Positions 47,701 through 59,700 of a DNA stretch of 64,000 nucleotides are shown here, piece by piece (within the stretch, counting starts at the first letter, position 1; each line of letters starts with the position of its first letter). Source of the stretch: Heligmosomoides polygyrus polygyrus (Eukaryota; Nematoda; Chromadorea; Rhabditida; Heligmosomidae); contig OX377202.1 in assembly GCA_947396885.1 (NCBI GenBank), positions 81,254,643 through 81,318,642 of the forward strand. The letters run 5' to 3'. The position numbers and the translations under genes are program-made. The notes beneath the pieces were generated by a model. It worked only from the letters and a program-made list of their open reading frames with translations. It made no database searches and was not told the DNA's origin.

Positions 47701-50700
47701 GTGGGTATATCGAAGACTGCTATGGATTTTGCAGGAATGACAGCTGATGGGAAACATCAACGATTATTGAGGGAAGTTAAATAAAATCAATACTTAGAAC
47801 TACCTAGATGATAAAGGATATAGAAGGATGTACGCAGTCCATTTTGGAATCCTTCATCCATATCTTTTATCCTCTAGGATGCGCCACTGGCCACTTGGCT
47901 AGGGATGTCGTGGAGGCAATTTGAGTTCGTACTTGGCTTAGATAATGAATTGCGGTGGCCAGCCGATGAACAGGTCAGCGCTTATTCTCCCTAGCCAAGT
48001 TTGCCAATTCACCAAACCCGAAGGGATGGAAGGCTTGGTTGGCTTGGGCGGGAAATCCGAACCAAGAACCTGATGTCGGGTACACGCGACAGCTGGCACC
48101 TCCTCGACTGCGCCCTACCTAGAGGATCATCATCATTTTCAGAACCGTTTGTCCCGGGTTCAAAATTTATGGCAAGTCGAACCCACACAATATTGAGTGA
48201 TAGTTTGATAGTTAAATGCTCGCACCCATTCAGAACTATTCTACGCGCAGAGCTGATGGAATCGCAACATAACCCTCACAAAATCCGATAAAGAACTTTC
48301 GATTTAGTGATTACTGAAGACGTTAACCGTCAAGTGAAAATATTCGCAATCTGCCTCTTCTGTCAGCTTTTCGCTCGCAGTATTGACAGAAAAGGAGGGT
48401 TTCTCCACCTTTTCAAGCCATTTCTATTCTGAAGGATTGCACACTATTTAGCAGAACAACTAAGCTTGCATGCTGTTTTATTCAAGGAATGTGCAGATGA
48501 TATCCTGTTTCACCTCTTAGCCCTATGCAGGATTCATTACTGCAATACAGTATAGTGGTATAGTGGCACTACAGGTATCTCCCCGAGAATCATCAGCAGG
48601 GCAGGGAGCACGTGCAGTACGTCCTAAGCGCCGAGACCCGGTTTTATATGCACCTCTAACTAGGTCAAGTGTGGCGGGAGATAGTATAGAAGTAGTCTAC
48701 ATAAGGCCAGCGCATCCAGATGATACCTCAGAAAAGAACTTCCGATGTGATTTGTGGGATTTGTATTGAAGTCACTTTCGTTTCCTTCTACGATTAGTTC
48801 GTTTTGCTCGAACTTGGTTTTGATCTAACGTCGTTCTTGATGTTTTTGTTCTATGTGTAAGTGCAGCCTGAGTGCAAGTAAACATATGGATACATAAATA
48901 AGTAGATAAAGCCGAAAAGACGGCAGAGTTTATATTCCTAAACTGCATTCTAGCTGCAGATGGTGTGTCAGTGTATGAAAATTTCAGGCGAAATGTGGCC
49001 AGCAGTATGCGCTTCTCTCTACGAGCGGGGTCGCACTTTCTGACAGCACGGTGAAGATGTGGATAGATGGACGACCCGTTGAGTCGAAAACCAACGAGTG
49101 GATCGATCTTACAAATCCGGTAAGTGTTGCAGACATAGGATCTGTTTCCTATTCCTTTCCTCTATTTTTGTTATTATTTTTATTATTTCCTCTGTCTCAT
49201 TTTGTTATCGCTTGAACGTATATTTTCTGCACGCAGTGCAAAAACTGAAAGAATACCGCCAAGCTTCGCCTGCGGATTATCTCTGAGATCTGCTATTAAG
49301 ATTTTTTGATTACCGCGATTAAAGTATCAAAACGGAAATTGAGGGTGAAGTAATTGGGTAAATGAAAATTGCCTTAATTTGGCCCACAAGTTGTGCTGAT
49401 CCCTTATCTGGCATTCGTTCTTTGAATTCCGTTTCTAGTTCACCATTTCTGACTACGAAGTACTCCAGCATGGAGGTTCTACTCCGCTTTCCAAATTAAA
49501 GAGGGAACATGGCGCCTTTGATACAGTTCTCTTTTACAGCATCTACATATATCTACCGCGATCAACCAAAATTTTAAAACGGAGCTTAACGTCGTTATCA
49601 CCTCCCATTATAACGCCACTATGCAGAACCAGACGGAGGATTTCTATTTTTTTTACTTCTGGCGTTGTGTAGATGCAATTATGCTCAAAAACCTCTCATC
49701 TGTTCACTAGGTATGGCGGTAAAGAAACAGTCAACTTTGGTGTTAACTCATCGGTTGCAGTGACTGTATGTATTAGGTTGGCAACTAAATTGTGGACTCA
49801 TTCGTAGTCACTTTTTTCAGCCGAGATTATCAGGGTATTTGTGCATCACCTCTCCTGCTCTTTCCACTGTTTGAAGCAGTTAGTCTGCACTTCTCGGAAC
49901 TACTTTTGCTGTCCTGCCATTCCGATTTAGTGGGAAGTTTTTTTTTAGTCTGAAATGAAAGGGCACAGAGCCAGTACTCGCGAACGCCCTCTTCATGAGT
50001 ACCAGCTCGGCCACTCTGCAACTACAGCCCAAGAGGACTGTAGCTGTAGAAGATGAAGTTGTCCAGCGATCGACGGTGTTCAAATGGCTCAAGAGGTTCC
50101 GTGAAGGCAACGCTGAAATTGAAGACATGTGACGCACCGGACGACAGATTGCCCTTGATCGTCGAGCTGCGATTAGCGTTATCGAAAGAAATCCGAGCTT
50201 CACAACGCGTATGTTGACATTCGACTTCAGGTGCTCACATGCCTGTATTGAGAAGATTCTGCACAGCGTTGGCCTTTCTGTGAAGCTCGGTAAATGGGTG
50301 CCTCACGAATTGACCCTATCGCAGAGGACAATCATGTGGATTCCGCGAAAGAATTTTTGGACCCTCACAAGCAGGAACCATTTATCCTTCGTCTGGTAAT
50401 ATGTGATGAAAAGTGGATTCCACTGGATAATCCACAGCTTTCTAACCAGTGGCTTAGAGCAAAACAAAAGTTGCTGCCAACGTCTAAGCCTGACCCCCAC
50501 CTGAAGAAGGTGATGCTCCCCGTTTCGAGGTGTCGGAAAGGTGTCATCATTCAGAACTCATCGAGAGCGGTTCCAGCAATGATGCCGAGGTCTACTCTTT
50601 TCAATTTGACATCGTGCATGCTGAACTCCGCCAGAATCGGTTCCGACAGCTCTTCAGGAGAGGCGTTGTCCTTCAGCAGGACGCTAGACTACGCGTCACG

Positions 50701-53700
50701 AACCAAGCTTTTCAAAAAATCAAGGACTTTGGCTGGGAGCGTCCAACTCATCCACCTTACAGCTCAAACTGTGGGACGAGTGACTACCACTTCTTTCGTT
50801 CGCTGCAGCACTCCTTGGCTTTAAGACAACTTACCAAGTTCGTGTCATGCCCACGAAAAGGTCAGAATGCACCTCTAAGGATTTTTCGCCTCAAAACCAC
50901 AAGAATTCCAAAGGTGTGGGATAGACCAGCTACCTGATAAATGGGAAGCGGTTCCGCGCTCCAACTAATCTTACTTCGATTAAGGATTACAATTAGTTAT
51001 TTGTTAATAAACACTTTTTTGTTGAAGATGCTTGAGAATCCACGAATTTAGTAGCCAACTTAATATATCTAAGTATGGATTTTCTAAGAACGCTTCCACT
51101 TCCAGACCTACACCTGGGCGCGTAGTAGCGTAGTTAAATTACTCGTTTGCTATCCCATGCACGCTGTGTCGAGGATCTGGATAGGGTCACGCCCAGCCAA
51201 CCAAGCATTTCATCCCTCCGGGGCTGGTGAATTGATACCAGACTTGACCGGGAAGTATACTTGTGTTTCTCAGAAGTTTTTTCGAACGAATTGATGAACG
51301 AATAAATTCGATGTTGAAATTTTTCGGGTGAATGAACGAATGGTTTTATTCGCTTTTTTCGTCAATTCTCGAATGATCGAAAATTCGTTAAGTCCCATCT
51401 TTCATTTATTCGATTATTCGAACAAAATTATTCGATATTCCAATAAACTTGTAATGTTCGATTTTCGAATAATATTCGAATATGCCTACCTTTCGATGTT
51501 CGAATTCGAATAAATATTCGAAAATCTGGAAATATCGAGTATTTGACTATTCGAATAATTATTCGAGTATTCGAGTAGTACTGGTCCCATGCTGATATCA
51601 GCGGCCAGCTCATCTCGGATACGGGTGGGTGCTGATCGGTCCCACGAGGTGTGGATGTTGCGTTCGATCAAACGGCGCCGGTGGTGTAATGGCGTAGAGC
51701 ATTCCCGCCCGGTCAGAGGGAGGTGCGGGTTCGAGTCCCGCCTGGCGCTAGAAGTTTTGATCGCGAAAAAACATCGTTGTGACAGCTTATTCGAGTATAT
51801 TTGTATGAGTACAACTATAGGAAGGACAAAACACTGATTTGGCCCATGCCAACTGAAATTCATTGTATAATCAAATACGCGCTCAATATGCCTCTCTATG
51901 ACATCCCATAGAAATAGGATGCCTAGCGCGTCTACAAGGAGATTGACTAGCGCTCGCCTTTATTATTTTACGCTTACTCAACACTTGCCGTTGTGGTGAA
52001 ACCGCAACACATTTTTCGTTTAAGAAAGGAGCTTTTGTGCTCCTGAACGGAGGTGTTTTCCACGAGATGTCCACTGTTTTCTGTGACTTTCCATTGTTTT
52101 CTGTGACTCTGTGCTGTAAGTTACTCACGTAGAAGAACAATATCGACGTTTTGGGTTACGCTCATTTCACATCTACCTCCACACAGTTGGATGCCCAAAT
52201 GGGCAGTAACTAGACATACAGCTGGCTGAGGGGTCCATAATTCCAGTGAAATTGGTGTTCAGGCCACAAATGAAGTCATCTCGCGAGTTCCGAAGTGCAC
52301 GCAGGCCGAGATGCAGTCTGCTGTCGACTCATCTAAGCACGCGTTCGCACAGTGGAAGACCGCGTGAGTTGCCCCTCCAGTCGATGACGTTGCTGTTTCC
52401 TCACTTTCTCCTCCAGTTCACCGTTGACTCGGCAGCAGACGCTGTTCCGTCTGCAAGCCCTCATCAAGCGTGACTTGAAGAAGATCGCCGAGAACATCAC
52501 GCAGGAGCAGGGGAAGACGCTGCCTGATGCCGAGGGTGACGTGAGCAGAGGCCTCCAGGTAACGCTTAGGGGTTTGGCTTTATACGATTCAGTTCTCAGA
52601 GAATTCGCTTAAGGTTGTTGAGCACGCGTGTTCCGTACCGTCGCTTATGCTTGGAGAGACTCTTCCGAAGTGAGTTTTCTTTGCTAATTATGCTCTGTAG
52701 CGACGTCTCAGGTGTTCAACGCTACTTTTAGTGTCTCTCGCGACATGGACACGTTCTCATGGAGAGTCCCACTCGGTGTCACTGCTGGAATTTGCCCATT
52801 CAACTTCCCCGCTATGATCCCACTGTGGATGTTCCCCCTCGCCCTAGCCACCGGAAATACCATGGTGCTGAAGCCGTCCGAACAGGACCCCGGAGCATGT
52901 ATGATGCTCGTCGAGCTGGCCAAGGTAGGTTAAGTGCAATTCAAAGTTGTTGCTTCGAAGCGAAGTGGCCATCGTTCCAGGAGGCAGGCATACCCGACGG
53001 CTGTGTGAATGTGATCCATGGACAGCACGACGCTGTGAATTTCATCTGCGACAACCCCGACATTCAGGCGATCTCTTTCGTCGGAGCTGACCAGGCTGTG
53101 TGTTTTTCGCTGACCATGAAGCTCATTACCGTGTACTTCATGAGTTAATGTTTCAAGGGAAAACATATCTACGAACGCGGAGCCCGGACCGGAAAGCGTG
53201 TGCAGTCAAACATGGGGGCGAAGAACCACGGAGTGATAATGCCTGACTGTAACAAAGAGCAGACTCTTAACCAGGTTCGTCTTATTTAATACTCAACCTT
53301 GACTTTTCTTTGATTACGACGTAGTTATTAGTAGTCTTATTATGTGTACGAAAACAGTGAAGCATAATAAGCTGGTGTCTTTATGAAGTTCGTTCGTTTA
53401 TACGGTTTACTTTCGTCAGAGCTTGGAAAAGAACGAAGTGAAATGTAGAATATCCAAAACAGCTTTTCAGGCAACAGAGATGATGCAGACACGCCATAAA
53501 TATACCATTCTCACGTCGAAATGGACACTTTTCAAATCAATTTGGACACTCTTCTAAGCTAGCTTTAAGACCTTTGAAATCAAAGCGAACTCTTCCAAAT
53601 CGAAATATCCTTTAGGCAAGCTAAACTGGAGCTCAATAGGATGGTAAGCACACTTTTTCTGTTCAGGGAAAATTGGGTTTAATCTTCATTAAATGAAATG

Positions 53701-56700
53701 AATGAAAAGAAATTTTTAGTTTAAATGCCCCGATAAGTGTAATAATTTAACAAAAATTTTCTTTTTAGAGCAAGAATAATAGATTGAAATTTGCCTTGAA
53801 ACATACAGCGCGAAGCAGCAAGCATACTGCGCATTGAAAGATCAGATCGCGCCATGTTCTCAAACAGTTCGCCGCCACTTTGATTGATAGTGTAAATACC
53901 ACTTACATGAACCACCAAGCTGAGGATATGTGTGTTCTTCACAGTTGTTTTTGTTGAATTGTTAACAGGTGTTAAACTCCATGCAAACAAATTTTGCTAT
54001 CAATCGAATAAAAATTGCGATGTCTTGGAAGAAGGCGCTACGCAATCTTTAGCACTAAAAAATGGCCGTCTTCCTGCGGTTTCAAACAAGCCGTTATTTT
54101 TTTCTCAAAAAGTACAAGTTTTATAAAATTTCAAACAACATGTTCACATATTGGGTAGATGGAATAGAACTTCAAGGAAAGCTATAATAAAATTTGTTGA
54201 ACAAGAAACTATTCTGACCTTTTTGGAGAGTCCCTAGCTTAATGTAGAAGAAGCTCATTTCAATTTAAAAGTGCTCATTCCGATTTCAAAAGTCAAAAGT
54301 TTTAGGCTATCTTACTATTAGAAGAGTGTCCCATGTGACTTGAAAAGTGACCAATTTGACGTAAAAAGGTATAATTATGTGTTTAAGTCAAACAGCCCAT
54401 GCATCACTATATAAGTGGAGTAGAGATCCTGGATGGCACTAGTTGCAGTTAGCCTTTTTGGGAAGAGGTGGGGCATAGGGTCATAGTGGCAATACGTTTG
54501 AGGACCGCTTAGGATTCTTGCTCAAAACCTAGACTTGGAACATAATATATCAGAACCGCGTTAAAGGCAGCCAAAAAACAATAACGAAAAAGGTATATAC
54601 ATATGAATACATCGCCAATGAGCTTTCCCCTTCTCTGGCATCTTTAGACCATGATCTCGACGTCTTCTTGTTAAGGCGATAAGACTATGTGTAACGAGGT
54701 GGCAGATGAAAGATCAACTCCCTTTCAAATCCGTTTTGCACCATGACTTTGTAACTCATCATGATTTGCTGCCCATCTGACTTACCACTCTAAACAAAGA
54801 AACAGTTGGATGGAAGCATCACATTAAACCTTTTCCTCCAGCCTCTCACGAGAGTTGAACGCCCGGAGATTGCTAGAGTAAGGGCTCGCCTTGTGTTTTA
54901 TGTCTTTTCTTTTCTGAGATGGTAAATGAAAGGCATATCAGTTTTTTGTTTCGAAGAATACGCTGCCTCGAAAAGCAGAACGCGTGTTTATCAAGAGTAA
55001 GGCCTCCCTGCCCATTTCTTGACTACCTCAAATGCTCCATCACTCCATCAACACCCGCAAAAAGTTATGGGGTGTTGATGGAATGATGGAGTTGACGGAC
55101 CGACTAAGCTGCTATCCGGAGCCGTTTTCGATAGCGACTTGCAGTTTTTGGCGGGCCACTGCTCTTCACCATCAACAGCTCCACTATCAGCCCCTCAGTA
55201 TTTCAGTCGCTGTTTATTTTTTAAGTCAACATTTCCGCCTCTTACAGGTATTATAGTAAGTCACGCTGTTGCACCCTAATTTGTTGAGGTTTCTTTTTTA
55301 ACCATTTTGTGTCACTCATCATGCTGTGTCCTTGCGTTTCTTCTAATGTAGAGTTGTGCGCACATTTACGTGCAAATAAATAAATAAATAACTCGAGGCG
55401 TTGGAACAACCCAATCCGCAAGAAGCTCGTTCTAGTGTGACTTCAGGAACTAGAAGTAGGCTGTCTTGTTCTCGGACAGAGAAGCAACTATCTATCCTTG
55501 TTGAACAGTTGGTGTTTGGCGTCTTCACGTGCCTCGAGGGAGTAAGACATTGGCAGAACATATGAGGATACAGAGCGTGATACAATTGAACGTTCTGCAC
55601 ATTTCACACCATTTGAAGGATTCCCTCAACAATAGCTGTCGTTGTTTATTAAGCTGAAGATTTCATAAACTTTTTAGGCATGTGTTGTGATCAACCATGA
55701 CTTTCGAGATTATTGCTTGATCCAGGTTTTCGTCTTATGTCCTTGGTGACCTATGATCAGATTATTTCCTAACTTGATCGTACCAAATAGAAAAGAGCTA
55801 TTCTTGTAGAAAAGGCATTCAGCAACCCCTACCACTCCTTGTGTCCAAAAGAATAAAGGACAGCGTTAATCGATCCTTTTATGGGATGCACCATGCATTC
55901 TACTTCTACTCTGTCATGGAGACATACTTGGTGCATACTTGGTCTACACAATGAGTTTCAATCGTCAGCCGATGGATACGTCGTATACATTGGATCCGAA
56001 TGAATCATTTTCGGATATCCGATTCGGATATTCCGATCCGAATCATCCAATTATCCGGCCACCGCGAAATTCCCCTTATCCGAATCATCCAAAAATCCGG
56101 GGTCTGCAAAATCACCCTTATCCGAATCATTCAAAAATCCGGTGCCCGCAAAATCGCCCTTATCCGAATCATCCAAAAATCCGTGGTCCGCGGAATTGCC
56201 ATTATCCGAATCATCCAATTATCCGGACCCTGGATGATTCGGATAAAATAGGATAATTTCGGATAACGCGTTCAATTTCCTCGCTCCATTTTGAAATCGG
56301 GCATCTCGAATGAAAGTGCATTCATAACGAGTTTCGCGGGCGGGCACGCTGCTGAGTCATACTTTTCGCGCCCCACTGTAAAGTAGTGTCGTAATGACGT
56401 TGAATACGGTTAGCACGCTGCTGAGCGTGATGTCGATCTTGGCATCTGTTTCCTCAAACATCATTTTGCGCTGCCGGAGGCAAGAAGGACGGGAACTGAA
56501 GGAGAGAAGGGATTAAGCGCGTACTCTGATCCGCACTTCGCTGTTTCACATTGTACAGCATTCGGCGCAAATTGGGTCGAGGGGGTCACCATGTAGAACG
56601 AGCTCCATACCGCACTTCAACACTTGTGTGTCTACCACTTAATGAACTGTGTTAGACCATTTCTGATGTTCGACATTCATCTGCCTTCTGTTCGACATTC

Positions 56701-59700
56701 ATCTGCCATTCTGGAAAGCGCGGATCTTAGAATAATTCATCTTGGAATCAGGGATGTGAGGGAATTTTTTTAAAGAAAAGCGGAACACGGTATACGGAAC
56801 GGAAGGGCTCAAAAATGGGCGGAAACCGAAATACGAAACGCCGAAACGGAAATGATTCAAAACTTATTACTTCGTCTAATTTTTCATAAACATATATCCG
56901 TAATGGTACATAGTAATAACTGAGTTGCCGTTACCGAATTTGGATAACGGGCAAGGCAGCATGCGACTCCTTTTCAGCAACATATAACAATAAAAAATCC
57001 TTGTATTCGTATTATTACTAGGATGAATTTTCAAACATTACTAGTGTAACAAATCGAAGTTTGTGCAAAATCTCTCTGTAAATAGGAAAAAAGTATTTTA
57101 AACGCAATCAACCCAACTGACGAGAAAGATGTTAGAGATTTTGCCACTCATAGCGCTTAACCGGTCTCATTGAATGTTCCAGGTCTATCCCCAGGTTTTT
57201 TTTCCCAAGGTTACAGTTGCGTTCAGCATTCACGACACGACACCCACGCTCTGAGTTCGCATGGGTACCATTGTATCATTTGGCAGCAGCTGAAGCTCTT
57301 AAACAAACTCGGAGGAGGGGATTGGAGAGACAAGACATCGCATGCCCTCCTCCGACTAGGATAGATCCAATGTCCTTATGGAGCGCATTGTTAGCAGCCT
57401 GAGAGTGTTTATAGAACACTGATCTAGATTTGGTACTCCAGGCCACACCTACGATTACTAGGGAAAAAGGTAAGCTACTCCAGATAAGGAGTTTGATCCT
57501 TTACTCAAACACTCATGGAACCTTTGTGGACCTATGCTATTCGATAGTACATCTTTTCAAGAACAGAAAAAGAATCCAATTTGGTTACTGTTTCGACATC
57601 AGGATGCACCATCGCTTTGAAAGAAACACAATCACAAACGCATAGTTAATCTCTTTCTTCAGCCTTTAGATTATGATCAAGAGGTGAATGAAGGCACTGC
57701 AAAGCAAGCAATCAGTGAGTGATGAGTCATCGTTCCGTCTTCCGGCCCAAAAAAGAGTGGAACACGGAACGGAACGGAAGGACTAAAAACGGCCGGAAAC
57801 CGAAATTCGAAACATGGAAACGGAGTTTTCGCCCATCCCTGATTGGAATGATCCAGCTCTTTGCTGTTTCCTTCCTTGACGAGAAGTGAGAGTCTTTCGA
57901 TACACGCACTGTGCTGTTATTGAGGGACAGATTCCTCTTTAAAGAACGCTAGAATTCTGATAAACTGTATCTTGCTTTAATGAGTCGGATATCCGATTCG
58001 GATATCCGAAATCCGGTCTCCGCGAAATTGCCATTATCCGAATCATCCAAAAATCCGGGGTCCGCAAAATCGCCCTTATCCGAATCATCCAACTATCCGA
58101 AGATTTTCGATCGGATCCAATGTATAATACGTCGGTGTTTGTCTATTATAGTTGTGCCCGAATGAATATTCGAGCATTCGAATTCGAATATTTGTATTCG
58201 AACGTTCGAAAATGTATGAATGTGAATGTATTCGAATTCGAATGCTCGAAAATCGTCGCTATTCGAATATATTCGGTTATTCGAAATTTTTGGAAGAGCA
58301 CAACTATATGTTTGTCCTTCCCAAACGAGTCTGGTACCAGTTCTCCGGCTACGGAGGTATGAAGGGCTTGGTTAGATTGAACAGGAAATACTAGTCAACC
58401 TGGAATCGGCTGCACGCGACAGCTGGCACCTTCTTGCCACTGCGCGCCCTGACCAAATGTGTATCCACTTGTAAACACTATCGTTCAGCTCATATTGCTT
58501 AAAAGAGGATATACTTAGTGGCTATGATGCCTCCAATATTGACCAAACCCACAGCGCTCTTTTCACCTTGATGAAGCATCCCATTCCTTACTTTGATACT
58601 TTGATGGTCCTTTGTCGGCTGGAGGTCTTCTCAGCGGGGACCACAACTCTTCCAGACCGCTCGATCTCTGGCTGTTTGCATCCAGTGAGGCAGACTCCGC
58701 TCTCTGAAAGATCTTGAGAATGAGTCTGCCCATCGCGTTGGCGGTTGTCCCAGTGGTCTCTTATGGTCTCTCGGGAGCCATTCTGTGACACGGAGACTCC
58801 ATCTATCGTCCTTTCGTCGAAGCAGGTGTCCGGCCCAGCGATATTTGGACTTCTTCATATACTGCAGCGGGTCTGCTAATTGCGACTTCTCCCGTAGCTC
58901 CGAGCTTCGTAGGCCTTCTTGCCATTGCTGACGAAGGCTTGTCCTTAGAAGACATCTCTCCAGTGCACGATGCGTAGTTTGCATCGCTCTGGCGATTGTC
59001 TTGTTGTCGGGCCAGGTTTCCGTCGCGTAACACATCGCAGGCAGTACAGAGGCGTTGAATTTCGATGCCCTGAGGCCGGGATCCTTGACCTGATCGGTGA
59101 CTTCGCGAATCGAACTGAAGGTTGCCCATGCTGCTCGTCTCCTGCGGGCGATTTCAGGAGCAAGGTCGTTATCCATGTTCAGCTCTCTTCCCAGATAGAC
59201 GTAGGAGTCGACCTGTTGCAGAGCGACTCCATTTAACCTTACGAGTCCCGTGTCACACCGCTGGTTGACCATAAATTGTGTTTAGGACACATTCATGTCC
59301 AATCCAATCTTCATACCTGCCACATTGAGCTCGTTCAGCATTTCCTCGACTTCTGCCGTGCTGGTAGAGATCAGAACAATATCGTCGGCGAAGCGAAGGC
59401 TGCTGATCCGTTTACCGTCGACAAGGTAGCCTTTATCGTCCCAGTTCAAGTCTTTCATGGCATCTTGGAGTGCCGCTGTGAATAGCTTGGGAGAAATCGT
59501 GTCTCCCTGCCGTACTCCTTTCCCGATAGGAATTTTAAGCTTTTGATCGGACAGCTGGATGGTAGTCGATGTGTTCGAGAAGCATTCGTCGAGAAGTCGG
59601 ATGTAGGGCGATGGTATACCAGCGTGCACAAGTGCGTTCAAAACGGCGTTGATTTCCACAGAGTCGAACGCTTTCCGGTAATCCACGAAGACAAGGACAG

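Larger units (their letters stand above)
39093..48987 (+). other. alh-8 intron 1 (9.9 kb), nested transposons
   Basis: In order: TA microsatellite with two mariners, a half fold-back copy (42303-42372), a Tc1-like relic split by a 3.9-kb palindrome that itself carries a SINE, another SINE-A (47809-48114), then unassigned sequence to 48987. No independent host gene was found. Confidence 0.75.
49120..52262 (+). other. alh-8 intron 2
   Basis: Holds a decayed mariner (49773-51063), a SINE-A fragment, a TTCGAA-rich stretch and a full-length SINE-B. 49120-49770 and 51800-52260 have nothing I recognise. Confidence 0.75.
55848..58450 (-). mobile_element. SINE-A copy split by a 2.3-kb insertion
   Basis: Left piece 55848-55976 (tail side, AATAAAGGACAGCGTTAATC to CGTCAGCCGATGG) and right piece 58317-58450 (CCTTCCCAAACGAGTCTGGT to the head) join in the order of the reference copy at 44438-44746. 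About 20 bp is lost at the junction. Confidence 0.82.

Noticed and set aside
49560..49625. Short stretch with CATTATAACGCCACTATGCAG resembling pogo-like ends
   Set aside because: Only a few words match the element at 31556-32724, and no second end or TA pair was found.
51674..51749. Possible functional tRNA gene
   Set aside because: Acceptor stem, T arm and both promoter boxes are good, but the anticodon loop is 11 nt and the segment lies inside a retroposed element with a target duplication. It is a SINE head.
52701..52731. Earlier acceptor for alh-8 exon 6 after TCTGTAG (52700)
   Set aside because: It would add 31 bp and break the frame. The acceptor at 52731 restores [13 protein letters not shown] as in the family.
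55976..56230. Direct repeats as a CRISPR-like array
   Set aside because: The 42-bp units are contiguous and diverged without unique spacers, and the DNA is eukaryotic. This is a minisatellite.
56035..56260. Open frame of about 105 codons with repeating [10 protein letters not shown]
   Set aside because: The array unit is 42 bp, a multiple of three, so any stop-free unit stays open. No start context or flanking exon supports a protein.
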